From assembly GCF_030159995.1 (NCBI RefSeq), contig NZ_BSNM01000003.1, positions 600,923-664,922 of the forward strand: DNA of 64,000 nucleotides, read 5' to 3'. The stretch comes from Litoribrevibacter albus (GTDB taxonomy: Bacteria > Pseudomonadota > Gammaproteobacteria > Pseudomonadales > Litoribrevibacteraceae). Shown here piece by piece: positions 8,640-16,133 of this stretch. A program made the translations under genes and the position numbers. Position 1 is the first letter of the stretch; each line of letters opens with the position of its first letter. Under the pieces are notes generated by a model that ran no database searches, had not been told where the DNA came from, and saw nothing but the letters and a program-made list of their open reading frames with translations.

Positions 8640-9569
8640 ATGGATATCAGCAAACTGGATATAAAGTCCTTACTACTCTTTGATGCGATTTATAAAACTC
8701 AAAACCTGTCTGCGGCTGCTAATGTTTTGGATTCCAGTCAGCCAGCGGTCAGTCGTAGTCTTGCTAAACTGCGCCTGACGTTAAACGACCCTCTGTTTAC
8801 ACGTCAGGACTCTCGCATGGTGCCTACGGCTAAGGCAGTTGCCATGTCTGAATATGTGAAAGCAACCTTGGAAAACCTTCAGTTCTGTGTGAACTGTTTC
8901 AGCGAATTCCAACTTGCTAATACCAAGATGAATTACCGCATAGGGCTCAATGATTTGATCTTGAGTCTCTATGCCCAACCCATGATTGATCACATACTCA
9001 GTGAAGCTCCCGGCATTGATCTTTCTTTTGTTAATGCCAACTACCTGGATGCCCTGGATTCAATCGATAAGAACAAAGTTGATGTGGCCGTTATTTCTCA
9101 CTACAGCAACAGTTCTCGCTACTCCTATGAACCCGTGTTTCAGGACGACTACGTTACTATCTCTAGACAAGGTCATTCCCGCTTAGAGGATGGTCTGTCC
9201 CTGGAACGCTTTGTCGAGCTGGAGCACATCCTTATTACCTACAACAACGCTCAAAGTGGTTGGGTGGATGACGAATTGGCTAAGATAGGGAAACAACGTA
9301 AAGTTCGTGTTCGTTTGCCTTTCTTTTCCAGTGCACCTTTGATTACGTCCACCAGTGAGCTGTTATGTACTTTGCCTCGACAGTTTGCTCGTTACTTCCA
9401 GCATTCTTTGCCGCTTGATATCCACTCTTTGCCTATTCGGAATCACACTCATACTTTCTTTCTGGTTTGGCTAAAGCGTTTCGATAATGACCCGGCACAT
9501 CGTTGGCTAAGAAACCGAATAAAGAGTGTGTTAATGCAATCCATTCAGGCGCCTGAGACTGATGGATAG
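8640..9569 (+). CDS. LysR family transcriptional regulator (NodD/SyrM-like N-terminus)
   Basis: 309 residues. The N-terminal winged helix is clear: LLLFDAIYKTQNLSAAA, then DSSQPAVSRSLAKLR. The NodD-like spacing with LTLNDPLFTR follows. The remainder is the substrate-binding-like effector domain. It is transcribed divergently from the FAD monooxygenase, the classic arrangement for a LysR regulator and its target. It converges with the AfsA-like gene, whose stop lies 2 bp away. Confidence 0.92.
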   Translation: MDISKLDIKSLLLFDAIYKTQNLSAAANVLDSSQPAVSRSLAKLRLTLNDPLFTRQDSRMVPTAKAVAMSEYVKATLENLQFCVNCFSEFQLANTKMNYRIGLNDLILSLYAQPMIDHILSEAPGIDLSFVNANYLDALDSIDKNKVDVAVISHYSNSSRYSYEPVFQDDYVTISRQGHSRLEDGLSLERFVELEHILITYNNAQSGWVDDELAKIGKQRKVRVRLPFFSSAPLITSTSELLCTLPRQFARYFQHSLPLDIHSLPIRNHTHTFFLVWLKRFDNDPAHRWLRNRIKSVLMQSIQAPETDG

Positions 9570-9571
9570 CG

Positions 9572-10336
9572 TTACGCTGTAAGAGGTAATTCCTCCTCAG
9601 GCTCACTGTAATTGGCTAACAGATTTGAGACGGTTTGCTGTGCAATCTCTCTTTCTTTTGTGGAGAGGTATTCGGCCTGCAGTGCTGAGTAAGACAGTTC
9701 GCAAACGCTTAGCGGTTCTTGATCTCCCTGGAAGAACTCCACGGTTGCTTCACCGTTAATTTTTCCGTTAGATTTAATTTCCAGATTGCGAATGGTGTAA
9801 CGAATATCTGCACCAACCGGGAAGCAGAATTTATGGAAGTGGGTGTCCATTCGGTTGATCACAAAATAGTATTTTGTGTCGCTGTCACAGTAATAGGTTT
9901 CAGTTACTGCCAGAAGACTTTGGCGTGCTGCTTCAATGACGAGCATGCCTTGTAAATGCAAGCCGGTAATGTGATCCGACATGATTTCACAACGATCATC
10001 CACAAGCAGATCTAAATGGAATACGTTGTCGCTGAGTCGTTCAGGTTTTCCAACCAGAGCATTTTCTTGTTTAACTTTGTGGCAGAGTTCTTTACCTGCA
10101 ACATCAGCCAGTTTTTCGGCGGAAGTGGCTAGAACAACATTTCTTGTGGTCGCGATTAAGCGCACCAGATCATCAATTTTCTCACGATGAATACCTTGAC
10201 CTGGGATGACGGTCAGTAGACCTTCGAACTTGTGTTCTTTAATCATGGTCATGGTGTCTGAATAGGTCGCTACGTTTTCCTGTTTTGCGAAGTCTGTGAA
10301 AGCGTCGCCTACTACGATTACGGTTTGGTTATGCAT
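9572..10336 (-). CDS. AfsA-like hotdog protein (A-factor/gamma-butyrolactone synthase related)
   Basis: 254 residues. The central-to-C-terminal part (~110-225) carries the AfsA hotdog signature: DHITGLHLQG followed by MLVIEAARQSLLAV, then FHKFCFPVGADIRYTI. In AfsA proteins the DH...GM-hEAARQ helix is the hallmark. AfsA joins a beta-ketoacyl chain to dihydroxyacetone phosphate on the way to gamma-butyrolactones. Streptomyces AfsA has two hotdog repeats (~300 residues). Here only one is obvious, and the N-terminal ~95 residues (IVVGDAFTDF, IATTRNVVLATS) look like something else. The SD is GGAG. An NmrA-type reductase lies upstream, and a HAD phosphatase and FAD monooxygenase lie downstream. Homology is fairly firm; the reaction is inferred. 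Confidence 0.75.
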   Translation of the reverse strand: MHNQTVIVVGDAFTDFAKQENVATYSDTMTMIKEHKFEGLLTVIPGQGIHREKIDDLVRLIATTRNVVLATSAEKLADVAGKELCHKVKQENALVGKPERLSDNVFHLDLLVDDRCEIMSDHITGLHLQGMLVIEAARQSLLAVTETYYCDSDTKYYFVINRMDTHFHKFCFPVGADIRYTIRNLEIKSNGKINGEATVEFFQGDQEPLSVCELSYSALQAEYLSTKEREIAQQTVSNLLANYSEPEEELPLTA

Positions 10337-10510
10337 AGTGTTTCTCCATTTTTTGTTAGGTGTAAAACTTCAATGTCCCTTCGTTTTCCACTGCTATTGC
10401 TACTTACTTATTATTTTTTAACTGCTCTTTGTCTTTCTAAACTGCGGTATTACTGTGGTGATTTTGTGGAGGAGAGCCGGTAAAGCAGCTCTCCTCAATG
10501 ATTTAGAAAA

Positions 10511-10590
10511 TCCGTTCATTAGCAAATCTGTGCATTAGCAAACCTATGCATTAGCCACTGTACGTATTAGCCACCGTACGTATTAGCAAA
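10511..10590. repeat. five 16-bp tandem units containing the NmrA-gene stop codon
   Basis: Units at 10511, 10527, 10543, 10559 and 10575, each 16 bp, of the form YSYRYGYATTAGCMAM. Examples are TCTGTGCATTAGCAAA and CGTACGTATTAGCAAA. The last unit holds the TAA stop (complement, 10583-10585) and the last codons of the reductase gene. The other four extend into the 3' spacer, each carrying a TAA on the complement. Confidence 0.85.
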
Positions 10591-11437
10591 ATGCCTGTTT
10601 GTTCATTTGAATAAAGCTTTCCAATGAACTGGCTGGTTTGCCTGTAAGCGTTTCGAAGTCATCGCTGACAAAGCATCCGTCGTTAGCGGAGTAAATCTGG
10701 AAGAGTTCGATTAACGCGTCTGATAACCAGTGTCCGTAACCGGCTTCGATCATGGACTGACGAGCATCTTCAAACGATACCGGAATGTACTCCACGTCTT
10801 TGCCTGTAGCTTGGGTTAGGTAGGTTGCAACCTGCTCGTAGCTTTCTGCACCTTCGCCGGTCACTGTAATGATGTGATTGTCGCTACTGTTGTCTTGTAG
10901 ACACTTCAGCGCAACTTCGGCGATGTTGTGAATGTCAGTGAAGCTGATCTTGCCGTTTGACGCTGGTGCATAGATTTTTCCGTTAGTTTTGACGGACTCT
11001 GCATCACCAAACAACACTTGCATGAATAGGTTGCTACGAATCATGCTGTAAGCAACGCCTGATTCTTTAAGATGCTCTTCAATTTGTGCGTGCAGGCGAG
11101 GCAGGCGAGCTTCAGAATTCAACGATGGACGAAGTCCTGAAAGTTTAACGATGCGCTTAACACCGCAATCACGTGCAACATCAATCACGCTGTTTTGGTA
11201 GACCACCATGTGTTCATCTGGCGGAGTAGCCATATACACATGGGTAACGTCTTCGAGTACTCGGTATAGGTGACTTTTGTCACTTAGATCACCTTGTACA
11301 ATTTGGGCGGATTCAGGCAATACGCTTTTAGCTTTGTCTGCATCTCTGGTTAGTGCTTTGTATGCCAAACCTGCGTTGCTTAGGTATTCACATACTTTTG
11401 AACCTGTTTTTCCGGTCGCTCCGATTACTAGAATCAT
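10583..11437 (-). CDS. NmrA/atypical SDR family NAD(P)H-binding oxidoreductase
   Basis: 284 residues. The N-terminal Rossmann motif ILVIGATGKTGSKV (GxxGxxG) binds NAD(P). KALTRDADKA fits the NADP-preferring second strand. Later HYMATPPDE-like and VKLSGLRPS segments are typical of NmrA/YtfG-like proteins. There is no SDR YxxxK in the usual spacing, as in many NmrA-like members. It may reduce quinones or a carbonyl intermediate, or act as a redox sensor. It lies 29 bp after the SRPBCC gene and 246 bp before the AfsA-like gene, all leftward. SD AAGGAG supports the start. Confidence 0.85.
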   Translation of the reverse strand: MILVIGATGKTGSKVCEYLSNAGLAYKALTRDADKAKSVLPESAQIVQGDLSDKSHLYRVLEDVTHVYMATPPDEHMVVYQNSVIDVARDCGVKRIVKLSGLRPSLNSEARLPRLHAQIEEHLKESGVAYSMIRSNLFMQVLFGDAESVKTNGKIYAPASNGKISFTDIHNIAEVALKCLQDNSSDNHIITVTGEGAESYEQVATYLTQATGKDVEYIPVSFEDARQSMIEAGYGHWLSDALIELFQIYSANDGCFVSDDFETLTGKPASSLESFIQMNKQAFC

Positions 11438-11466
11438 GGTTTCACTCCTTGTGTTTTAATTGCTGA

Positions 11467-11979
11467 TTAACGGTTGTAATAAGGGGTTGGTTGACGGTTG
11501 TTGGTTTTATTAATGATGTCTTCCATACCATCTACGCCGTTTTCGAAAAGGGTGTAGAGGTTGTCGACAACGTCTTGCTCGATTTCGTAGTCCACATCGA
11601 AGGTTGCTGTCCAAGTGAATAAGGTTTGGCGATTGCCAATGTCTTCAAACTTCAACGTGGATAGGTAATTGGTCACAGGAACCGGGCCACTTAAAATGTT
11701 GTAAGTGAAGCTGTGGTTCAGATCAGAGTACTCAAGTAAGCGCTCAACGAAGACACCACCGTCGTCCATCACAATGGCTCGGTGAATACCGCGCTTGTTC
11801 TCATATACATCGCAGGTATCAACCAGGCTCTGCCAGCGTTGAATCGCACAGAACTTCCCGAATTTTTTCCAAACTTTTTTAATGGAAGCATCGAATACAC
11901 GATTCACTTCTACTTCGGCGGCTTGAACTCCGGTCGTGGTTAAAGCTAGTGCTAAGGCCGCTGAGGTCATCCATTTCAT
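11467..11979 (-). CDS. secreted SRPBCC-family (polyketide cyclase/START-like) protein
   Basis: 170 residues with a clean signal peptide (cleavage near VQA-AEVE). AEVEVNRVFDASIKKVW and FGKFCAIQRWQS are typical of the SRPBCC helix-grip fold, which encloses hydrophobic ligands. Some members are polyketide cyclases or lipid binders; a periplasmic location argues for ligand binding or transport. It is the first gene of the leftward SRPBCC-NmrA unit and has a good SD (AAAGGAGA). Exact function unknown. Confidence 0.8.
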   Translation of the reverse strand: MKWMTSAALALALTTTGVQAAEVEVNRVFDASIKKVWKKFGKFCAIQRWQSLVDTCDVYENKRGIHRAIVMDDGGVFVERLLEYSDLNHSFTYNILSGPVPVTNYLSTLKFEDIGNRQTLFTWTATFDVDYEIEQDVVDNLYTLFENGVDGMEDIINKTNNRQPTPYYNR

Positions 11980-12469
11980 GGTGTTTCTCCTTTTGTAAAT
12001 TTCTCGTTTTATTATTTGTTGTTTCCTGTGTTGTTGAATTCATTATTGGCAAGAGAGCGAGGCGATGTAATGGCGAGGCGGTTATAGGGTCTATAACGAG
12101 TTTGTTATAACGAGTTCAGGAATGAATGCTCAGATGTTGAACTGCCCGAGATTACTGGGCTGTCGGTGATTTGTTTGAGTTAGAAAATATGTCACCGGTT
12201 GCGATTTGGAGACAGAAAATAGTGGATTTCGAATAAATGGAGCTATTTTCTCGGGCTTTAGACTTAGATTTTTTAGGCAAGAGTAGGTCTATGACCTATT
12301 AAGTCCGACAGGAAGAAAGTGAATAAAAGCTGGAATGTGTTGAGATATGTTAGCCGGGAGGTTTGTATTTATGTGACTTTGTGGAGGAGGGAATTAAAAA
12401 ATATAATCGACAAGAGATAGATTCAAAGACAAACGGTTGCAGTTCGCTTTGAATCTACCTGATCAAGAC
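11980..12469. other. 490-bp non-coding spacer upstream of the SRPBCC gene
   Basis: I see no gene here. It must hold the promoter of the leftward SRPBCC-NmrA unit. Around 12090-12118 the element TATAACGAGTT occurs twice (CTATAACGAGTTTG, TTATAACGAGTTCA), possibly a regulator site. The left part of the efpL 3' hairpin lies at 12418-12457. Confidence 0.5.
12418..12457 (-). terminator. hairpin downstream of efpL
   Basis: Perfect 11-bp inverted repeat TAGATTCAAAG / CTTTGAATCTA, 12 bp beyond the efpL stop. The U-rich stretch in the leftward transcript comes only about 18 nt later, so this may be a weak terminator or an mRNA-stabilising hairpin. Confidence 0.5.
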
Positions 12470-13045
12470 TTACTTCGAGTCAACACGACCCATGAACTTA
12501 CGTTCTTCAGTATTGATCTTGATGCGGTCGCCAGTAGAAATGTGCTCAGGCACCTGAACTACAAGGCCGGTGGTTAGCTTGGCCGGTTTAGTACGAGAGG
12601 TTGCAGACGCGCCTTTGATTGACGGGTCGGTTTCTTCAATCACCAAATCAACGCTAGGTGGCAGTTCAAGACCCACGGCTGAACCATCAACCACAACAAT
12701 ATAGATACCGTTGGTTTCTTCTGTAATGAACAGAACTTCGTCTTCGATAGACTCTTTGTTCAGGTTATAAGGTGTGTAATCTTCGCTGTCCATGAACACA
12801 TACTCTTCACCATCGATGTAAGAGAAGTTTGCAGGACGCTTGATTAGGTCAGCCAGGTTTAGCATTTCAGAGTCTTTGAACGTTTCGTCAACCTTACCAC
12901 CAGTAACTACATCGTACATACGCATACGATAAATGCTGCCACCTGCACGGCCTTGTGGCACTGAGCGCTCGATGTCTTTGACAATAAGTACACGGCCGTT
13001 GAATTCGATAGCCTGATTCTTCTTAATTTCACTTGCCTTTGGCAT
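12470..13045 (-). CDS. efpL: elongation factor P-like protein EfpL (YeiP)
   Basis: 191 residues, the usual length for three beta-barrel domains. The sequence follows E. coli YeiP closely: [46 protein letters not shown] and [17 protein letters not shown]. In place of the EF-P Lys loop it has [15 protein letters not shown]; the Arg in this longer loop is the subfamily's tip residue. It binds ribosomes stalled on difficult motifs such as polyproline and helps peptide bond formation. It is a stand-alone gene with SD AGGAT. Confidence 0.95.
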   Translation of the reverse strand: MPKASEIKKNQAIEFNGRVLIVKDIERSVPQGRAGGSIYRMRMYDVVTGGKVDETFKDSEMLNLADLIKRPANFSYIDGEEYVFMDSEDYTPYNLNKESIEDEVLFITEETNGIYIVVVDGSAVGLELPPSVDLVIEETDPSIKGASATSRTKPAKLTTGLVVQVPEHISTGDRIKINTEERKFMGRVDSK

Positions 13046-13188
13046 GAGTAGTTATCCTATACATTATCTTAGGGAAGGGGGTTGACGAAGACCCCGCCGA
13101 AAAAGGCAATAATTTACCATGAAAAACCAGCAAAGATGAGTTTTATATGCTTGTAAGCGCAGGATTTTTTCACCATTTTTGTTGAACA

Positions 13189-13626
13189 TTATTTTCCAAA
13201 CTTATGAGGGCTTTGTGGTGCTTTCTTTCCTGCACTGTCCAACAGCTTCAAGAAGGTCGGGCATTCAAAGTGACTTGGTGCTTTACATGCTGCGGTATGG
13301 CGTAGGCCTTTGCTCATTAGCTTTAATTCCTCAATTTTCTGATCAATCTCATCTGCTTTATGGAGGAGTAACTCTCGATCGATCTCGGGGCCGTCCGGCG
13401 TAAACATGGTTCCAATTTCTTCCAGAGACAAACCCGCTGTTCTGCCCAGAGAAATCAGGGCTAAGCGTTGTATCGTATTAGGTGGAAAGAGCCTGCGTAA
13501 GCCATTTCTTCCATTGGATTTTATTAAGCCCTTTTCTTCGTAGTAGCGAAGGGTGGAGGCGGGCAAACCTGTTTTCTTTGATACATCACCAATATCCAGG
13601 GCATCTTGTTTAATTGATTGCGACAT
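13189..13626 (-). CDS. MerR family transcriptional regulator
   Basis: 145 residues from the ATG at 13626; a longer in-frame start runs into the operator and is unlikely. The MerR signature DIGDVSKKTGLPASTLRYYEEKGLI is present (written from the translation at about residues 10-34), then NGLRRLFPPNTIQRL. The C-terminal LRHTAACKAPSHFEC region holds two Cys that could sense a metal, metalloid or oxidant (inference). It is divergent from tpm, with a MerR-type 19-bp-spacer promoter between them, so tpm is the probable target. Confidence 0.92.
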   Translation of the reverse strand: MSQSIKQDALDIGDVSKKTGLPASTLRYYEEKGLIKSNGRNGLRRLFPPNTIQRLALISLGRTAGLSLEEIGTMFTPDGPEIDRELLLHKADEIDQKIEELKLMSKGLRHTAACKAPSHFECPTFLKLLDSAGKKAPQSPHKFGK

Positions 13627-13632
13627 AAAGAC

Positions 13633-13663
13633 TTGACCTAAAGTTGACTTTAAGTCGTATGCT
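13633..13663 (+). promoter_or_regulatory. MerR-type promoter and operator driving tpm
   Basis: A -35 TTGACC (13633-13638) and a -10 TATGCT (13658-13663) are separated by 19 bp, the elongated spacer that defines MerR-activated promoters. The spacer region holds an imperfect dyad ACCTAAAGTTGACTTTAAGT. Orientation is toward tpm; the operator also lies just upstream of the merR start (13626). Confidence 0.75.
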
Positions 13664-13711
13664 AGTTGTGTGCCTCGCATAAGGCAATCAAAAATCTTAA
13701 AAGGAGGATTT

Positions 13712-14356
13712 ATGGACGCACAATTCTGGCATGAACGATGGGCTATGAAAGAGATTGGCTTTCATGAAGGAGAGGTTAATTCGCTGTTATTACATTGGTT
13801 TGATTCATTGTCATTAACCCCTGGTGATCGGGTCTTTTTGCCTTTGTGTGGTAAAACCCGGGACATTGCCTGGTTGTTAGCTCAGGGATACTCGGTAGTC
13901 GGCGTTGAGCTGAGTGAGATTGCGGTGAAGGAATTGTTTGAAGAACTCGGAGTTCAACCAACCATCACTAAGGTAGATCAATACCTTCATTATCATTCTG
14001 AAAATCTGGATGTGTATGTGGGAGACATCTTCGACATGACTCCTTCTATCATCGGTCAGGTGGCCGGTGTCTACGATCGTGCGGCTTTGGTGGCGCTACC
14101 TTTGGAGATGCGTAAGCAATACACAAAGCTGTTGTTGAGTATTACTGCCTGCGCCCCACAGTTGTTGGTGTGTTATGAGTATGACCAATCGATCTTTGAT
14201 GGCCCGCCGTTCTCTATCAGCAGAGAGGAAATTCGCCAGCATTATGCTGACTCACTAACAATCACCTTACTTGAAAGCCGCGAGATGGAGGGATGTATTC
14301 GCGGGCAGGTGGATGCCACGGAGCGGGTTTGGTTATTAAGTTCTTTATCTGAGTAA
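13712..14356 (+). CDS. tpm: thiopurine S-methyltransferase (TPMT)
   Basis: 214 residues from the ATG at 13712, preceded by an excellent SD (AAGGAGG); an upstream in-frame start is not needed. N-terminus DAQFWHERWAMKEIGFHEGE is the TPMT hallmark. The SAM-binding segment RVFLPLCGKTRDIAWLLAQG follows, then VGVELSEIAV and YDRAALVALP. The enzyme methylates S or Se (thiopurines; in bacteria also selenium and tellurium compounds) using S-adenosylmethionine. The adjacent MerR regulator with candidate sensor cysteines fits metalloid or electrophile detoxification. Confidence 0.93.
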   Translation: MDAQFWHERWAMKEIGFHEGEVNSLLLHWFDSLSLTPGDRVFLPLCGKTRDIAWLLAQGYSVVGVELSEIAVKELFEELGVQPTITKVDQYLHYHSENLDVYVGDIFDMTPSIIGQVAGVYDRAALVALPLEMRKQYTKLLLSITACAPQLLVCYEYDQSIFDGPPFSISREEIRQHYADSLTITLLESREMEGCIRGQVDATERVWLLSSLSE

Positions 14357-14364
14357 ATTATTTC

Positions 14365-14413
14365 TTGACGATCTAGGTCAGTTGTCCTATTTTTGTTTAG
14401 GTCAACTGTCCTA
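14365..14413 (+). promoter_or_regulatory. promoter with two tandem TetR-type operators
   Basis: Near-identical dyads TAGGTCAGTTGTCCTA (14374-14389) and TAGGTCAACTGTCCTA (14398-14413) lie 24 bp apart. A candidate -35 TTGACG (14365-14370) and -10 TATTTT (14388-14393), 17 bp apart, sandwich the first dyad, so repressor binding would block the promoter. The downstream TetR gene starts at 14497. Confidence 0.65.
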
Positions 14414-14443
14414 GTGATGTTTTTTGCGCTAACACATACAAGA

Positions 14444-14488
14444 ATTTATGACACAAGGACTTATTACACAGCGATTTATTACACAGGT
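14444..14488. repeat. three 15-bp tandem units in the leader of the TetR gene
   Basis: Units at 14444, 14459 and 14474: ATTTATGACACAAGG, ACTTATTACACAGCG, ATTTATTACACAGGT. The array ends 8 bp before the ATG and lengthens the untranslated leader. Confidence 0.8.
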
Positions 14489-14496
14489 AAGGCGAA

Positions 14497-15066
14497 ATGA
14501 AGACCTCTACGAGAGCGCTGATTATTGAACGTGCCGATGAACTCTTCTATCAAAAAGGGTTTGATCACACTTCATTTGCTCATATTGCGAAAGATGTAAA
14601 CATCTCTCGTGGGAACTTTTACCACCACTTCAAAAGCAAGGATGAGATTCTGGATGCCGTGATTGATTTTCGGCTGTCAAAGACTCAGACCATGCTGGAT
14701 GAGTGGGATCAGGAAGGGGATACACCTGAGGCCCGAATTCGTTGTTTCATTCATATTCTGATTCGTAATATGTCCAAAATTGTTATGTATGGTTGTCCCG
14801 TGGGTACGTTGACCTCTGAACTGGCGAAGCTGGATCACGCTTCGTTGGATAAGGCTGGTGCCGTATTTAGCTTATTTCGTGAATGGCTAGCTCGTCAGTT
14901 TGATGCCTTGGGCTTTTCAGATCGATCAGACGCTTTAGCCATGCATGTGCTGGCTAGAAGTCAGGGCATAGCAACGCTTGCCAGTGCTTTCAAGGATGAA
15001 ACTTTCATTAATGAAGAAGTCGCAACCTTAAACCTGTGGTTGGAGCAGCAGCTGGCCAGCCGTTAA
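14497..15066 (+). CDS. TetR/AcrR family transcriptional regulator
   Basis: 189 residues. The helix-turn-helix is clear: FAHIAKDVNISRGNFYHHF, followed by KSKDEILDAVIDFR. The C-terminal domain resembles the YcdC/TetR_C_11 type (MYGCPVGTLTSELAKLD). It begins an apparent operon with a YciI-like gene and tag. Two tandem operators overlap the upstream promoter, so it probably represses its own operon. A degenerate 12-15 bp repeat (TTGAAYNAAG-like, about 15074-15133) fills the spacer after the stop. Confidence 0.92.
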   Translation: MKTSTRALIIERADELFYQKGFDHTSFAHIAKDVNISRGNFYHHFKSKDEILDAVIDFRLSKTQTMLDEWDQEGDTPEARIRCFIHILIRNMSKIVMYGCPVGTLTSELAKLDHASLDKAGAVFSLFREWLARQFDALGFSDRSDALAMHVLARSQGIATLASAFKDETFINEEVATLNLWLEQQLASR

Positions 15067-15149
15067 ATCTACAGCTTTGAATAAAGTTTTGAACCAAGTC
15101 TTAAACTTTAAGCCTTGAACGATAAGTCCTGAAGAAAGGGAGAGGGAAA

Positions 15150-15440
15150 ATGTATATCGTGACATTGAAATTTTCTGTCAATAAAAGCAATGCGCCTCAA
15201 TTCATGGAAGGTCATAAAGCCTGGATTGAGCAAGGAATCAAAGATGGTGTTTTTGCGCTGGTGGGCAGTTTGCCGGACATTGGTGGAGGCATCATTGCAC
15301 ATAATGTTTCCCGTGATGAGCTTGAACAGCGAGTTAAGGATGACCCTTTTGTGGCTGAACAGGTGGTGACCGCCGACATTATGGAGTTCCTACCTAACCG
15401 TGCAGATGAGCGCCTTTCATTTCTATTGCCTCAGGGTTAA
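15150..15440 (+). CDS. YciI family protein
   Basis: 96 residues of the small ferredoxin-like YciI fold. The active-site-like pair is present: His in FMEGHKAWI and Asp in RVKDDPFVAEQVV, together with the ALVGSLPDIGGG turn. Family members are dimers with a His-Asp site; a few have shown dehalogenase or aminomutase-like activity, but most have no known role. The gene lies between TetR and tag; SD GGGAGAGGG. A role in detoxification controlled by the TetR is plausible but unproven. Confidence 0.85.
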   Translation: MYIVTLKFSVNKSNAPQFMEGHKAWIEQGIKDGVFALVGSLPDIGGGIIAHNVSRDELEQRVKDDPFVAEQVVTADIMEFLPNRADERLSFLLPQG

Positions 15441-15450
15441 AGGCTGAATC

Positions 15451-16038
15451 ATGGCTGAGTTGTTTCAAGGCCCGGATGGGCAACCCAGGTGTAAGTGGTG
15501 CGGGGGTGCACCGGAGTTTCTTGCTTACCACGACAACGAATGGGGATTTCCTGTCAGGGATGATCAGCACTTATTTGAAAAAATCTGTCTGGAAAGCTTT
15601 CAGTCGGGGTTGAGCTGGCGGACGATACTGACCAAACGAGAGAATTTCAGACAGGCATTCAAGCAGTTCGATTTTTATCAGGTGGCTGAGTTCACCGAGC
15701 AAGACGTTGAACGTTTATTGCAAGATGCAGGCATTGTTCGTCATCGAGGCAAGATTGAGGCGGCTATTAATAATGCCAAACGTGCAGTGGAAATGGTGGC
15801 GCAGGAAGGGTCGTTGGCTGACTTCTTTTGGCAATATGAGCCTCAAACGATTGTGAATGCACCACAAACGGTTTCTACCTCGGAAGAGTCCATCGCCTTA
15901 TCTAAAGCACTGAAGAAACGAGGGTGGAAATTTGTTGGTCCGACGACAGTGTATGCTTTTATGCAAGCAATGGGATTAATCAATGACCATTCAGAAGGCT
16001 GCATCATTCGACAGACGGTAGAACAGACTTCCAAATAA
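15451..16038 (+). CDS. tag: DNA-3-methyladenine glycosylase I
   Basis: 195 residues. CKWCGGAPEFLAYHDNEWG holds the N-terminal Cys and His zinc ligands, and NDHSEGCII the C-terminal His and Cys; these four form the Tag zinc snap. FEKICLESFQSGLSWRTIL is the HhH-type core with the catalytic-pocket Glu. It excises 3-methyladenine from alkylated DNA. It starts 10 bp after the YciI gene, so it is probably co-transcribed with TetR-yciI. That links base-excision repair to the TetR signal. Confidence 0.95.
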   Translation: MAELFQGPDGQPRCKWCGGAPEFLAYHDNEWGFPVRDDQHLFEKICLESFQSGLSWRTILTKRENFRQAFKQFDFYQVAEFTEQDVERLLQDAGIVRHRGKIEAAINNAKRAVEMVAQEGSLADFFWQYEPQTIVNAPQTVSTSEESIALSKALKKRGWKFVGPTTVYAFMQAMGLINDHSEGCIIRQTVEQTSK

Positions 16039-16133
16039 CATTGAACCTCTTAATTACCCGTTTAGTTGTAAACAGTTGTGGTAGGACGAGTTAGTTAAGA
16101 GGTTCGATGTCGTTTCAGCGTTTGTGCCCTTAA

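Noticed and set aside
10511..10590. CRISPR-like array
   Set aside because: The 16-bp units are directly adjacent with no spacers and are too short; they are a simple tandem repeat at a gene end.
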